Assembly (NCBI GenBank): GCA_033782935.1
Contig: JAWQEG010000495.1
Location: forward strand, 211,001-275,000
Source of the DNA: Petrolisthes cinctipes
Lineage: Eukaryota > Arthropoda > Malacostraca > Decapoda > Porcellanidae
Direction: 5' to 3'
Length of the DNA: 64,000 nucleotides
The notes beneath the pieces are model-generated. The model made no database searches, had not been told where the DNA came from, and worked only from the letters and a program-made list of their open reading frames with translations. The position numbers were made by a program, and so were the translations under genes. Numbering within the stretch: position 1 is the stretch's first letter; the number at the start of each line of letters is the position of its first letter. Shown in pieces: positions 53,848-58,060 of this stretch.

Positions 53848-54800
53848 GTGCCTGCCGTTCGTCTCTGCTGGTCAGAAATTACGTATCACGAGTGTACACT
53901 CGCCAGCACTGCCGCGTGGACAGGGGCTCACATATATTCAGAGATGTAGCACCACTGTAATAATTTAACTCGAAACAATCCACGTGTGTGAGATGGAGTA
54001 TCCTCAATACACTAGCACATGAAGTGAACTTTGTTGCTTAAAGTACTGAATCACTTAAATCTCTTAAACAAGGGAGCCCCTGTACCACGCGGCAGTGCTG
54101 GCGACTGTACCTCTTGGTCTTGGTCTTCTTGATAAGGCTCCCCGCAATAAATTAATGGTATTTTGGATATTGCAAGTATATCTATAATTAATGTGTAATT
54201 GGAATAAGAAAAGACTTTTTTGAGCTGGAGATCTGTGTGGTTTCTTAAAAAAAATCCTCACTGCTCTCGCTCATAGGTTTTTTTGTGTGTACTAAAAACC
54301 AGCTCTATATCTTCAGGTCTGTGTGATTTCTTTAAAAAAAATCCTCACTGCTCTCGCTCACAGGTTTTTGTGTGTACTAAAAATCAGGTTCTCTATATTC
54401 AGGTCTGTGTGGTTTCTTTAAAAAACAAAATCCTCACTCCTCTCGCTCATAGATTTTTGTGTGTACTAAAAACCAGCTCTCTATATTCAGGTCTGTGTGG
54501 TTTCTTTAAAAAAATTCTCACTGCCCTCGCTCATAGGTTTTTGTGTGTACTAAAAACCAACTCTATATCTTCAACAGTACCAGGCGGAAGTGACAGGAGG
54601 ATATGGTACACAGAGGTCCACCGAAAATGAAGAAGGGTGGGTCAGAGTCTGTTATGGAAGCAATGGACGGAGAAGATGAAAACTTTGTCTCCCTCACAGT
54701 TGAACATGTCCAAAGCGTCTTCTACATCCTGTGCATGGGCTATGTGACCTCTCTCCTGGTACTCCTGGCAGAAACTTGTGTGTACACTCGTGATACATAA
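25779..54800 (+). CDS. Ionotropic receptor (IR, iGluR-related), 11 exons
   Basis: Divergent chemosensory-type ionotropic receptor: a ligand-gated cation channel subunit of the plasma membrane. I join 25779-26039, 29647-29898, 32102-32380, 37077-37227, 40605-40762, 42758-42909, 46207-46312, 48915-49115, 50937-51095, 51698-51841 and 54597-54800. Every junction is GT-AG and phases match (0,0,0,1,0,2,0,0,0,0), giving about 688 codons, normal for the family. Order: signal peptide (about residues 20-37), amino-terminal region, S1 lobe ('PEKTRDLKG' to 'SAPYDNE'), M1 (about 385-411), pore, M3 with 'GYSSNLTAFLTV' (the SYTANLAAFLTV equivalent), S2 lobe, M4 (about 661-681). The classical glutamate-binding residues are not evident, as in divergent IRs. 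The first exon and the C-terminal tail are the least certain parts. The introns total about 27 kb and are packed with MITEs. I cannot assign an orthologue such as IR25a or IR93a. Confidence 0.85.
26740..27640. pseudogene. LINE-B ORF1 fragments in inverted arrangement
   Basis: 26740-26825 plus 26987-27080 match ORF1 on the minus strand (as 24930-25145). From about 27085 the plus strand reads 'TECQSESYCFYCRDAHPLRS' and 'GSARQQLYYRG', homologous to 2915-3480. An inverted junction therefore lies near 27080. At 27162-27168 the site occupied by MITE P in the other copy reads TACAGTA. Confidence 0.75.
26826..26986. mobile_element. Family T MITE (TTAA TSD) with empty site in window
   Basis: TTAA at 26826-26829 and 26983-26986. 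The flanks 'GGGTTGATG' and 'TGCGATCTGGG' are contiguous around a single TTAA at 24991-24994. Confidence 0.93.
27778..28021. mobile_element. Family C MITE (TA TSD), inverted orientation
   Basis: Left 'TACAATCGAAGTCAATAATA' and right 'TTATTGACCCCGACTGTA'. The internal block is present once, reversed. Confidence 0.85.
28022..29215. other. IR intron 1, unassigned
   Basis: A 28.2-28.6 kb stretch is rich in 'CAGTG' words and ends in '(GA)n'. It has the look of a transposon leader, but I found no match within the window. No coding pattern. Confidence 0.4.
29216..29373. mobile_element. Family T MITE, inverted, left TTAA lost
   Basis: Starts near 'AAATTTTGTGTTGGTAATT', ends 'GAATTACCCCCTTAA' at 29370-29373. 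Confidence 0.75.
29647..29898 (+). CDS. IR exon 2: amino-terminal domain
   Basis: Acceptor 'TTTCGCCTTAG', 84 codons 'VVEVGGWADSGLEG...CRAYILLLADPTPLL...YRGRWVIVGL' ending 'NHLVGIVK', donor GTGAGT, phase 0. The 'W-x-Y-R-G-R-x-V-I-V-G-L' pattern is common in crustacean IR amino-terminal regions. Confidence 0.8.
30059..30277. mobile_element. Family D MITE (TA TSD)
   Basis: Left 'TACAGCCACAATCAAATATC', right 'TTATTGTGGCTGTA'. The outer 70 bp are inverted repeats ('CGACACTTTCCTTC'). Confidence 0.88.
30278..32100. other. IR intron 2, unassigned
   Basis: AT-rich. No recognisable element or gene. Confidence 0.4.
32102..32380 (+). CDS. IR exon 3: amino-terminal domain to start of S1
   Basis: Acceptor 'TTCGTTTACCAG', 93 codons starting 'TEDDSGRYEVLHNLLYNH' and ending 'FPEKTRDLKGTIIS'. 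The 'FP.K..DL.G..' motif precedes S1 in IRs. Donor GTGAGT, phase 0. Confidence 0.85.
32720..32999. mobile_element. Family F foldback MITE (TA TSD)
   Basis: A 280-bp near-perfect palindrome: 'TACAGTTGGCCAAGAAAAGA' at the left is mirrored at the right end 'TCTTTTCTTGGGCAACTGTA'. The arms are about 125 bp. Confidence 0.92.
33086..33172. repeat. 45-bp tandem duplication
   Basis: Two copies of 'CATTAAAGCTCCTGACACTG' through 'TTGCACCATGAG' separated by AGGAAACA. Confidence 0.85.
33254..33349. repeat. Three subterminal palindromes of the piggyBac element
   Basis: Three units of about 34 bp, each with the perfect palindrome 'AGCGGGAAATCCCGCT' (first unit 'AGCGGGATTTCCCGCT'), joined by 'GTCGACAGAG.CCGGGC'. 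Probable transposase-binding or hairpin-forming repeats (inference). Confidence 0.85.
33464..35812 (+). CDS. piggyBac-family transposase (PGBD-like), intact
   Basis: 782 codons from ATG 33464 (context GACAATGG). An in-frame ATG at 33359 would add 35 residues but lies close to the terminal repeats. About 280 N-terminal residues are acidic/Ser/Pro-rich and likely disordered, with a basic stretch 'RGRRVGVRGKGKGRGKR'. The DDE_Tnp_1_7 core follows: 'FPCRQRSSILDYFTAFFDII', 'LALTMMMPHVKK', first Asp in 'VVIDESLVLFRGRLSF', second Asp in 'HILYTDNYYTSPAL', third in 'MRLVDKSDMM'. The C-terminus is a cysteine-rich zinc domain 'RRCYVCRHTTRH...WCKECCVPLCPGNC'. It cuts and pastes at TTAA. There are no frameshifts or internal stops. 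I infer that it mobilises this element and perhaps related MITEs. The TIR differs from family T, U and the CCCCTTAGG element, so cross-mobilisation is uncertain. Confidence 0.93.
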   Translation: MAGRSEENTGSFDSVHPTALPGAPAPVTSTPRVQPARLRHAPARLSDSAIGRELENLADLSYGSDDLDSYSDTEWQADESTEEDVCVAVTSITALPSTSALHDVSEVTAPVAIPSTSGVGGSLGDTLLSPIPTTSGVGGRKRSTPASTSKPRYVSTPMGKRPRRRLDFSSSSSSSDEDASQIVVVRGRRVGVRGKGKGRGKRTKAAYLSPTVDPDSPPPRDLTPPPPPPHSPSPLVPDDSLSPAPGTAAPPPPQQQRQQRGAPRHRPADPYVWTDCDEFAPDIPAFDDSHSGIQAAFPCRQRSSILDYFTAFFDIILMTYMMQEINTFKQLSVQLSNRPGREHSKMLQWADVDIAELYVWLALTMMMPHVKKHRLKDFWSTHALISTPAFGKYMSRDRYRDILSYLHFAPNMGPHPNDRLWKIRPVMSILQEKIRAFFRPFQKVVIDESLVLFRGRLSFIQYIPSKRHRFGIKFYVICDCKTGYVLDFILYSGTDVDVPADDPLGFSGSVVKALMGDYLDNNHILYTDNYYTSPALSQFLLQHQTGSCGTIRVNRKGWPAFPLTRRGDCIKKKCGNMLAIKWHDKRPVNMLTTVNRGVMQDSGKTERGTGDTIYKPDAVLDYNINMRLVDKSDMMVSSIDCLRKTCKWYKKAFFHLLDVTVLNCYILYLQHHPDSKLALREFELELISQLLERFSTVQPQQGRQAAAQRPDRLQQSGYMARHYLTNLPPLPSGRPGSRRCYVCRHTTRHPQKSKETRFWCKECCVPLCPGNCFSDYHILEYI
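35850..36115. repeat. Tandem repeat in the piggyBac 3' region
   Basis: Four to five units of about 55-60 bp with 'GTGACACATTTGTACATATA' and 'TAGGCTATAAGAAAAGTGA'. They are imperfect and alternate between two unit types. Confidence 0.85.
36911..37046. repeat. Intron segment duplicated at 38011-38136
   Basis: 'TTATTGAAACACCGTTTATT' through 'TTCTTACGTGGTTCAGTTAA' and 'TTTCCCATATTA' appears on both sides of exon 4. The downstream copy is followed by (TTA)n and 'CACTCTTTTGCTTTG' but no exon. Confidence 0.85.
37077..37227 (+). CDS. IR exon 4: S1 lobe beginning
   Basis: Acceptor 'CCAATTCTAG'. Reads 'LVVFSIPPNVML' then 'YFGLDVQVMRALAGLFNFTL' and ends in codon position 1 at donor GTATCA. 'G.D..V...LA..LNFT' is the standard S1 pattern. 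The upstream intronic 130 bp is duplicated at 38011. Confidence 0.88.
37275..37519. mobile_element. Family U G/C-skewed TTAA element
   Basis: 'TTAAGGGGGTGCGGGAGTAG' to 'ACCCCCTTAA'. The left half is G-rich, the right half C-rich, with the 'AAGCCTGTCCCC' unit iterated. The right TTAA is shared with the next family T element. Confidence 0.88.
37516..37676. mobile_element. Family T MITE (TTAA TSD)
   Basis: 'TTAAGGTGGTAATTC' to 'CTTCCCCTTTAA'. It abuts the family U element at a common TTAA. Confidence 0.9.
37799..37972. mobile_element. Family A MITE (TA TSD), single internal unit
   Basis: Ends 'TACACTCGCAATC' and 'TTTTGGATTGCGAGTGTA'. It is the shortest, probably ancestral-type copy here. Confidence 0.9.
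38315..38705. repeat. 75-bp direct repeat flanking a family T MITE
   Basis: 'AATTTGGAAAATGTCCGAAC' with 'CTCCTCCTAGACCATACCA' occurs at 38319-38395, and again at 38635-38705. Confidence 0.75.
38425..38585. mobile_element. Family T MITE, left end replaced by poly(T)
   Basis: Body 'TTACATTGGAGTGCCATGAT' through 'ACTTCCCCCTTAA' (TTAA 38582-38585). The left TTAA is not preserved. Confidence 0.75.
39238..39675. repeat. Interstitial CCTAA (TTAGG) telomere-type array with ACTGGA interruptions
   Basis: About 440 bp of CCTAA pentamers, the arthropod telomere repeat on the complementary strand. It is punctuated by about 14 'AAACTGGACCTAAC' variants at a 20-35 bp rhythm, so it evolved as a higher-order tandem repeat after arriving in the IR intron. 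Confidence 0.9.
39945..40510. repeat. 75-bp minisatellite with embedded (GT)n
   Basis: About eight units of 'CTACCTTTCCCTCCCCACTC' plus 'ATGGACCTATTTCCCTCCTG' followed by variable (TG)n and 'TTGAATCA'. It lies in IR intron 4. The open frame across it is a by-product. Confidence 0.92.
40605..40762 (+). CDS. IR exon 5: S1 lobe
   Basis: The split Gly codon completes to 'GERWGHQLDNGSWNGMVGLL'. It continues 'GEGDIGVGVLYVT' and 'EYSAPYDNE', which is the diagnostic 'NG.WNGM.G.L..G.ADIG' and 'SAPYD' region of IRs. Donor GTAAAT, phase 0. Confidence 0.92.
40806..41275. mobile_element. Family A MITE, inverted, internal unit repeated five times
   Basis: TA-flanked ends. Five units of about 82 bp ('AACAACAAGACCTGGATACA'), with mutations that differ between units. 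Confidence 0.9.
41340..41558. mobile_element. Family U element (TTAA TSD)
   Basis: 'TTAAGGGGGTGCGGGAATAT' to 'CGCACCCCCTTAA'. G-rich to C-rich switch at about 41475. Confidence 0.88.
41651..41986. mobile_element. Family B MITE carrying a second family B copy
   Basis: The outer copy starts at 41651 and is interrupted at its internal 'CAGTACACC'. The inner copy (41735-41904) has both ends, TA TSD, and opposite orientation. The outer body resumes at 41905 ('CACCTATAGAGGCTGATGGG') and loses its right end near 41986. Confidence 0.88.
42040..42377. repeat. (GT)n-based minisatellite
   Basis: Units of 'GTAAGGACTGTGTGTG' and 'TAGCTTCGTGATGGTTTGGG' plus (GT)n. Related to 44940-45060. Confidence 0.9.
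42378..42588. mobile_element. Family E foldback MITE (TA TSD)
   Basis: 'TACAGTTGCCCACACATGAA' against 'CTTCATGTGTGGCCAACTGTA' with inverted arms meeting at 'GTTTGTTGACA...TGTCAACAAAC'. Confidence 0.9.
42758..42909 (+). CDS. IR exon 6: M1 transmembrane segment
   Basis: A poly(T) tract of about 20 nt plus CAG acceptor. 'EPCFLIRREKELSRWQSLAL' is followed by the hydrophobic M1 'PFTLSTWLTVILGMILGGPV'. Ends in codon position 2 at CCCAG|GTCAGA. Confidence 0.9.
43150..43436. mobile_element. Family B MITE (TA TSD), long GT tract
   Basis: Ends 'TACACTCGTGATACATAATT' and 'ACGTATCACGAGTGTA'. The internal (GT)n has expanded to about 125 bp with 'GGTGTCTGTCTG' spacers. Confidence 0.9.
43511..43902. mobile_element. 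Family T MITE interrupted by a family I MITE
   Basis: TTAA at 43511-43514 and 43899-43902. Removing 43536-43757 restores the normal family T text 'TTTTGGTACATTGGAGTG'. Confidence 0.92.
43534..43757. mobile_element. Family I MITE nested in family T (TA TSD)
   Basis: 'TACAGTCGACAGTATAAATT' to 'TTTTGCTGCCGACTGTA'. The right end matches the ends of 55975-56473. Confidence 0.88.
43899..44059. mobile_element. Family T MITE, inverted, sharing a TTAA with its neighbour
   Basis: 'TTAAGGGGGAAGTTTTGTG' to 'AATTACCTCCTTAA'. With the previous copy it forms a head-to-head pair around one TTAA. Confidence 0.9.
44205..44690. repeat. Purine-rich minisatellite, about 110-125 bp units
   Basis: Four to five units containing 'GTGAGGTGTGAAGATGAGA', 'GAAGTGAGCATTGAAGGGAA' and 'GGACATGTGGAAAGAATATA'. 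Strong strand asymmetry (almost all A/G/T). The long minus-strand frames are artefacts. Confidence 0.92.
44940..45190. repeat. (GT)n minisatellite and 50-bp direct repeats
   Basis: Shares 'CTCGTGATGGTTTGGGTGGG' with 42065-42330. It is followed by repeats of 'GGGAGTGGGTGTTAGAGAGT' and 'GTCCTTCCAATGAAT'. Confidence 0.85.
45266..45618. mobile_element. Family U element, internally iterated (TTAA TSD)
   Basis: TTAA on both sides. The 'GGGGACAGGCTTGGGGG' unit is repeated five or more times in the G-rich half. Confidence 0.88.
45678..46178. mobile_element. Family U element, longest copy, C-rich half expanded
   Basis: From 'TTAAGCGGGTGTGGGAATAG' to 'CACCCCCTTAA'. About 350 bp of C-runs with 'TCTGTCCTCTACTC' iterations. 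It ends 28 bp before IR exon 7. Confidence 0.85.
46207..46312 (+). CDS. IR exon 7: pore region
   Basis: Acceptor 'TTTTTCCATGACAG', only 28 bp after a family U G/C-rich element. The phase-2 join makes Ser. Reads 'VMYTTMYTLGIHFRSAQHIV' then 'PTSTTLQ', donor GTCAGA, phase 0. It corresponds to the re-entrant pore loop before M3. Confidence 0.85.
46430..46572 (-). mobile_element. LINE-A relative, 5' leader fragment
   Basis: Matches 5975-6140 ('GCCTCGATGTGAA', (CA)n, 'CTCAAGAGTA.AAGAAAACAG'). Confidence 0.65.
46575..46770 (+). pseudogene. C-terminal fragment of a second LINE type (CR1/RTE-like)
   Basis: Degenerate plus-strand text with 'RIDLTSTxxM' and, in another frame, 'LDLYLRDVGIH', the C-terminal pattern of CR1/RTE-group LINE polyproteins ('FKNRLD..'). 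Frameshifted. Confidence 0.45.
46800..47505. other. IR intron 7, unassigned AT-rich sequence
   Basis: No recognisable feature. Confidence 0.4.
47511..47759. mobile_element. Family A MITE (TA TSD), two internal units
   Basis: 'TACACTCGCAATCCAAAAT' to 'TTTTGGATTGCAAGTGTA'. The right TA is shared with the adjacent family D element. Confidence 0.9.
47758..47978. mobile_element. Family D MITE (TA TSD)
   Basis: 'TACAGCCACAATCAAATATC' to 'GATTGTGGCTGTA'. Confidence 0.9.
48399..48563. mobile_element. Family T MITE (TTAA TSD)
   Basis: 'TTAAGGTGGTAATTC' to 'CTTCCCCCTTAA', about 350 bp before IR exon 8. Confidence 0.9.
48690..48909. repeat. (CTAT/CCAT/CTGT)n tetranucleotide array
   Basis: About 220 bp of compound tetranucleotides. 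It runs to within 6 bp of IR exon 8 and supplies its 3' splice-site pyrimidines. The long frame through it is an artefact except for the exon itself. Confidence 0.95.
48915..49115 (+). CDS. IR exon 8: M3 and start of S2
   Basis: M3 'VLVVFMWVYVIVLTVGYSSN' followed by 'LTAFLTV', the most conserved iGluR/IR channel motif. It then reads 'SGINTFLQLYQSSFPIFGLG' and ends 'ISHIR' at donor GTACGT. The acceptor (ACAACAG) uses a (CTAT/CCAT)n microsatellite as its pyrimidine tract. Confidence 0.93.
49763..50160 (+). mobile_element. LINE-A ORF2 C-terminal fragment
   Basis: Plus-strand 'SLTCYLSRVRSAALLPVRRR' and 'RLRLGYRPPWQVAGMQGEPP' match the LINE-A end at 15430-15830, including the 'CRLCRVPRANT' motif, with frameshifts. 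It ends at an AAC repeat (50160-50178). Confidence 0.85.
50180..50715. other. IR intron 8, unassigned
   Basis: Contains short repeats ('GTCGTG', 'CACGATCG') but no recognisable gene or element. Confidence 0.35.
50719..50892. mobile_element. Family B MITE (TA TSD)
   Basis: Ends 'TACACTCGTGATACATAATT' and 'ACGTATCACGAGTGTA'. Shortest GT tract of the family. It lies 45 bp before IR exon 9. Confidence 0.9.
50937..51095 (+). CDS. IR exon 9: S2 lobe
   Basis: Acceptor 'AATTCCAG', 53 codons 'GLSQQFISVPSFEEVDREMT...KKFLQLYVAQ' ending 'PKYRIIE' before a weaker donor GTTAAT, phase 0. Confidence 0.85.
51129..51616. mobile_element. Family C MITE with four internal units
   Basis: 'TACAGTTGTGGTCATATATA' to 'TATTGACCGCGACTGTA'. 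The 'TTAACTACCATCTTTTAATT' block recurs four times, separated by (CA)n. It nearly fills the intron between exons 9 and 10; removing it leaves about 116 bp. Confidence 0.9.
51698..51841 (+). CDS. IR exon 10: S2 lobe
   Basis: Acceptor 'GTCGTGTTGCAG'. Reads 'ECFMPYSVALGLQSHSPLKP' then 'VTWVLESGLVNHWFLESIRQ', the 'EC..PYS.A..L...SPL....' block preceding M4 in IRs. Donor GTAAGT, phase 0. I chose this acceptor over longer frames because it re-creates the 'Y-x-x-E-C-F' context. The open frame upstream to 51602 is partly MITE sequence. Confidence 0.88.
51927..52143. mobile_element. Family D MITE, right end joined to family A
   Basis: 'TACAGCCACAATCAAATATC' to 'TTTGATTGTCTCTGTA'. Confidence 0.85.
52142..52311. 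mobile_element. Family A MITE (TA TSD)
   Basis: 'TAAACTCGCAATCCAAAAT' to 'TTTTGGATTGCGAGTGTA'. Confidence 0.88.
52310..52473. mobile_element. Family G inverted-repeat MITE (TA TSD)
   Basis: 'TACACCCACCTACAAAAGCG' with mirror 'CGCTTTTGTAGGTGGGTGTA'. 31-bp perfect inverted ends around about 100 bp. It sits between family A and family B, each junction sharing a TA. Confidence 0.88.
52472..53896. mobile_element. Family B MITE split by a solo LTR
   Basis: Left half 52472-52562 and right half 53788-53896 join around the internal 'CACCTATAGAGG' to give a normal family B element. Confidence 0.9.
52563..53787. mobile_element. Solo LTR (about 1.2 kb) with 5-bp TSD
   Basis: Starts 'TGTCACGAGTC', ends 'CACCGTCACA' (TG...CA), and is flanked by CACCT at 52558-52562 and 53788-53792. 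It carries a TATA-like 'AATATAAGTCAG' (about 53055), a possible poly(A) signal AATAAA (about 53530), and no coding sequence. A 5-bp duplication fits Gypsy or BEL/Pao elements (inference). Confidence 0.8.
53895..54109. mobile_element. Family P MITE, copy 2
   Basis: 'TACACTCGCCAGCACTGCCG' to 'CGGCAGTGCTGGCGACTGTA'. The left TA is shared with the end of family B. Confidence 0.9.
54225..54575. repeat. 83-bp tandem repeat upstream of IR exon 11
   Basis: Four units of 'TCTGTGTGGTTTCTTTAAAA', 'ATCCTCACTGCTCTCGCTCA' and 'GTGTGTACTAAAAACCA'. Each unit ends 'TATATTCAG' or 'TATCTTCAG', an acceptor-like motif. It stops 22 bp before the exon. Confidence 0.92.
54597..54800 (+). CDS. IR exon 11: M4 and C-terminus
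   Basis: Acceptor 'GAAGTGACAG', phase 0. Reads 'EDMVHRGPPKMKK', an acidic linker, 'VSLTVEHVQSVFYIL' and M4 through 'TSLLVLLAETC'. At 54783 a family B MITE begins. Reading through it adds 'YTRDT' and a TAA at 54798-54800, so the stop as written is MITE-derived. A spliced tail exon downstream (candidate at 59501) cannot be excluded. Confidence 0.8.
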   Translation, partial: EDMVHRGPPKMKKGGSESVMEAMDGEDENFVSLTVEHVQSVFYILCMGYVTSLLVLLAETCVYTRDT

Positions 54801-54956
54801 TTTCTGACCAGAGTGTGAGGAGCAGAAAGCTTCGAATCGCCTGGTATTGTTCATTTCCCCACCCAGTACACCTATAGATGCTGAGTTCGAATGCTGGGTA
54901 TGTGTGTGTGGTGCCTGTCGTTCGTCTCTGGTCAGAAATTACGTATCACGAGTGTA
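54783..54956. mobile_element. Family B MITE at the end of IR exon 11 (TA TSD)
   Basis: 'TACACTCGTGATACATAATT' to 'ACGTATCACGAGTGTA'. It interrupts the IR reading frame after 'LLAETC' and provides the first in-frame stop. Confidence 0.9.
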
Positions 54957-55544
54957 CAGGGCAACTTTTACACCTCTACCAGACCACATTTTGTACTAAT
55001 ATTTGCTTTGGACACGATCCCATCATTGTTGACAATATCCTTTCAGATTTCATGTGGTTTCCCAAGCAACAGTAAAAACAACGCCTTACGTATCAATAAT
55101 TTTGATATAATATGTGAAGGCTTTTCAGAAAATTCAGAGTTACAATGAACATGGAAATAATTTATAAAACATTTATGAATTTCATGTATGGTCATTTAAT
55201 GTTGATATGCATATTACTTATTTCACCCAAACTTCCTTGTTATTTGTGTATTTATTAATAATAAAACATACCAATCTTATTGTCGTTATTCTTCAAAAAA
55301 TGTAACTTTATTGGAGCTGTGGTAGAGTTATCTTTTGCCACATACTGGACAGACTCCAAGTCTTCATAGACTAGAGGGGGCTTCGGTCCCTGCTCTGCCC
55401 CGATTTCGGGGAGAGAGGGCTTCCCATGCTAGTAAGGTCGCCAGTGAGAGACCAGACTAAATGGTTCCCATGCAATAGGCTGCCAGTACGAGCCAACAGG
55501 CTGCCCTCCACAGGGACCGCCCTCTAGGGGCCGTCCTGTTTTGG

Positions 55545-55781
55545 ATGGCTGGGAGTCTGGGCAGGGAGATGTTGGGGAAGGTTGACAGTGACAATGACTA
55601 CTGCCCTAACATCTTCGATAACTCTGTAGAGCATGTTCCTAAGGAGCGTCGGGTTCCCACACCATTTTGGTTTGTGGCTTACTACAGGGAGGGGCGTGGT
55701 AATCTCATCCATGCTATTAGGTATCTAGAAAAATTTATTAGATTACTTCCAATGGGCCACATAAAAACATATGGTCACTAA
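55545..55781 (+). other. Open frame of unknown nature (78 codons)
   Basis: GC-richer block with 'TPFWFVAYYREGRGNLIHAI' and 'RYLEKFI'. The composition looks coding, but I do not recognise a family and there are no clear splice sites. Retroelement ORF1 remnant is a possibility. Confidence 0.3.
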
Positions 55782-55974
55782 AATATACTTGTTTGTTATT
55801 GATATATCTGTTTTATATCGAGTTTGAATTTTTTTTTTTTTTTTTTCTGTTTATGTACAGAATCTGTCATATTTATATTGTATTTCTACATGTGTGAGAA
55901 CCCCGAAGGCTGCATTGATTGCTTGTAGGCTAGAGGGATATTTTCAAATGAGTTGAGAGGTATGTACAGTCGGC

Positions 55975-56473
55975 AACAAAAGTTTCGTTATCATCCTTTT
56001 AACAGTGTGATGTAATGTTGGTAAGCCTGACTGGCGAGTAAGGTGTGACGCGAGTGTCTTATATACCTTGTCTCCCTCCGTGCCCCTCAGTGTCTAATGA
56101 GCAAGCAAGTAGGAATGACGTTCTTTCACCCAGTGCTATTTTTTCTTAGTATTTAACTATTATTCTTGTTCTAAAATACTCAAACATATTTCCTTATATT
56201 TAATAATGAATCGTTAAATAGTAAGAGTTCTTAAACACTCAAAATTTAATTTAAAATCAGCTAAACTTTTGATATAAAAAAGAAACTGAATGAGTTGTGC
56301 TAAGTTGTCACTGCTGCGGCCCGCATATTATCGGCCGGGTCAAAGATGATACCCGTCTCAGATGACGATGCACAGCTGCCCAGTCAGCGGAGTACCAAAC
56401 TACAAACCCTGCCGCGCTTACCGATGTTAAAATTAACGTAGGGGTGGTAATGAAACTTTTTTTGCCGACTGTA
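55975..56473. mobile_element. Family I MITE, about 500 bp (TA TSD)
   Basis: 'TACAGTCGGCAACAAAAGTT' with mirror 'AACTTTTTTTGCCGACTGTA'. A unique AT-rich centre without coding capacity. Confidence 0.88.
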
Positions 56474-57540
56474 CTTGTTTGAAGTTATACGAGTTATTTT
56501 TCATTAGTAGTATTTGTACAATTGCCACCACTTACAACTGGTACAGGAGAAGGGGACTGACAACACTGATTGTACCAGTTACAAGTGTAGTCAACCTGTT
56601 AATTATTGCCTTGCCTTACGCTCCTAAACCATAAATTTGTTTTGCCTTTTTTGGGGAAACATACTGAACAGGGATATTTTTGTGATAATACCTTATATTC
56701 AGTATATGAAATATATTATCGTAATCATTTCCCAGTTGTGATAGCGACGATGTTGACATCACGAGGAATATTATTGCTTTATATTGTTATAGTTGACAAT
56801 GGTTGTTTATCATGATGGAAGTTACAGTGTGTTATTTAAGTTGTGTATAAAGATTATACCTGTAAATGAGGCCCACTTTAGAAATAGCAGGAATGCCTAT
56901 AACAAGCCTATTCACTAGTGTAAATATGGATCCTTGTCAGTGAAAATTTCGGCCGAAGGGCTGTAGGGGAAAGCTTTGCATATCATTTTCCCTCTGGCTG
57001 GCATCGTGGTGTAAGGTTGGTACAAAATTGCTCTAATCTCTCTCTTTCTTCCCCCTTTGTTCACACGTGGAAGTCTTTGTCTGTATTTGAGTATAACTTT
57101 GTGTATAAATGTTTAGTTTAATATTTCATTATTGTTTAATTGATTGTGGTTAGTAATTTCAAGAAAAAAAATAGTTTCATATCATGTGTACCATTCTCTG
57201 TCTGGCGTCGTGGTGTAAAAGAAAATAGTGAGTGTTCCTTAATGGCCTGGCCTTGGTATGAAACCAGTCTTTATCGATGTCTAGTAATGCTGGGTAGTAA
57301 GCATGACGTTTTTTGTGAGGACATGTAAGTTTTGATTAGTAAGCCTCAGAGTAACAAGTTTATAATACTGGGTCTGTTTCGCAAGATACGTCTCGTTTTT
57401 CAGAGAAAGAGCGTGGATTGGATATATCTTCTGCTGTTCCTGTGCTTGAAATGTTTATTATTAATTTATTAAGTAGTCTTATATCGTGAATTCTCCAGAG
57501 TTTTTCTTTCATTAATTTTTGTATTGGTGAAGCATTTGTA
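56474..57540. other. Unassigned AT-rich sequence
   Basis: Nothing recognisable beyond short repeats of 'TCTGGC..CGTGGTGTAA' (56993 and 57200). Confidence 0.35.
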
Positions 57541-57543
57541 GCA

Positions 57544-58060
57544 GACGCCAAGCACCTTGCGATTCCCTCTGCTCACCTGTTCACCTGCCACTGGAGGCCG
57601 CCATGACACCTGCGCGCGCAGCCAACCGACTGAGATAAATGGGGCCGGAACTCCTCGCCGAGGACACTCTACTGCTAGCTGCCCACCTAGACTCACCTCT
57701 CCTCTCCTGCCGCCGACCTCGCCTGCTGCCGCTCTCACCTGCTCCAGACACCACGCTTCCTCCTGCAGCTGCTCCACTCCACTCGGCCACGGCAGACCAA
57801 GACTCTCTCTCCACAAGGTGCTTGCCTATCTACATCTACAACCCTCGGCTACCTTGCTAACTGAGTCCAGGAACTACAAGTGTACTACCAAACCTTGTAA
57901 GCTAGCACCAATAAATTGTTACCGTGTACAAGCGAGTCTGTTCACCCCTGCTAGTAGCATGCTACCCTGTTGTAACACATTCATTTACTAAACGTTGCTA
58001 TCATTTATATTTGTTGATTAGGACGGGTTATCTTACTCACTAACTCAAAAATTGGGGGTA
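57544..58060. other. GC-rich block, possible exon or LTR remnant
   Basis: 57544-57860 is far more GC-rich than its surroundings, with Pro/Leu/Ser-rich open frames on both strands. It is followed by AATAAA at about 57910. No domain is recognisable, so a function is not proposed. Confidence 0.3.

Noticed and set aside
57557..57991. 144-codon Pro/Ser/Cys-rich protein
   Set aside because: A high-GC patch with frames open on both strands, no domain and no convincing splice sites. Recorded only as a GC-rich block.
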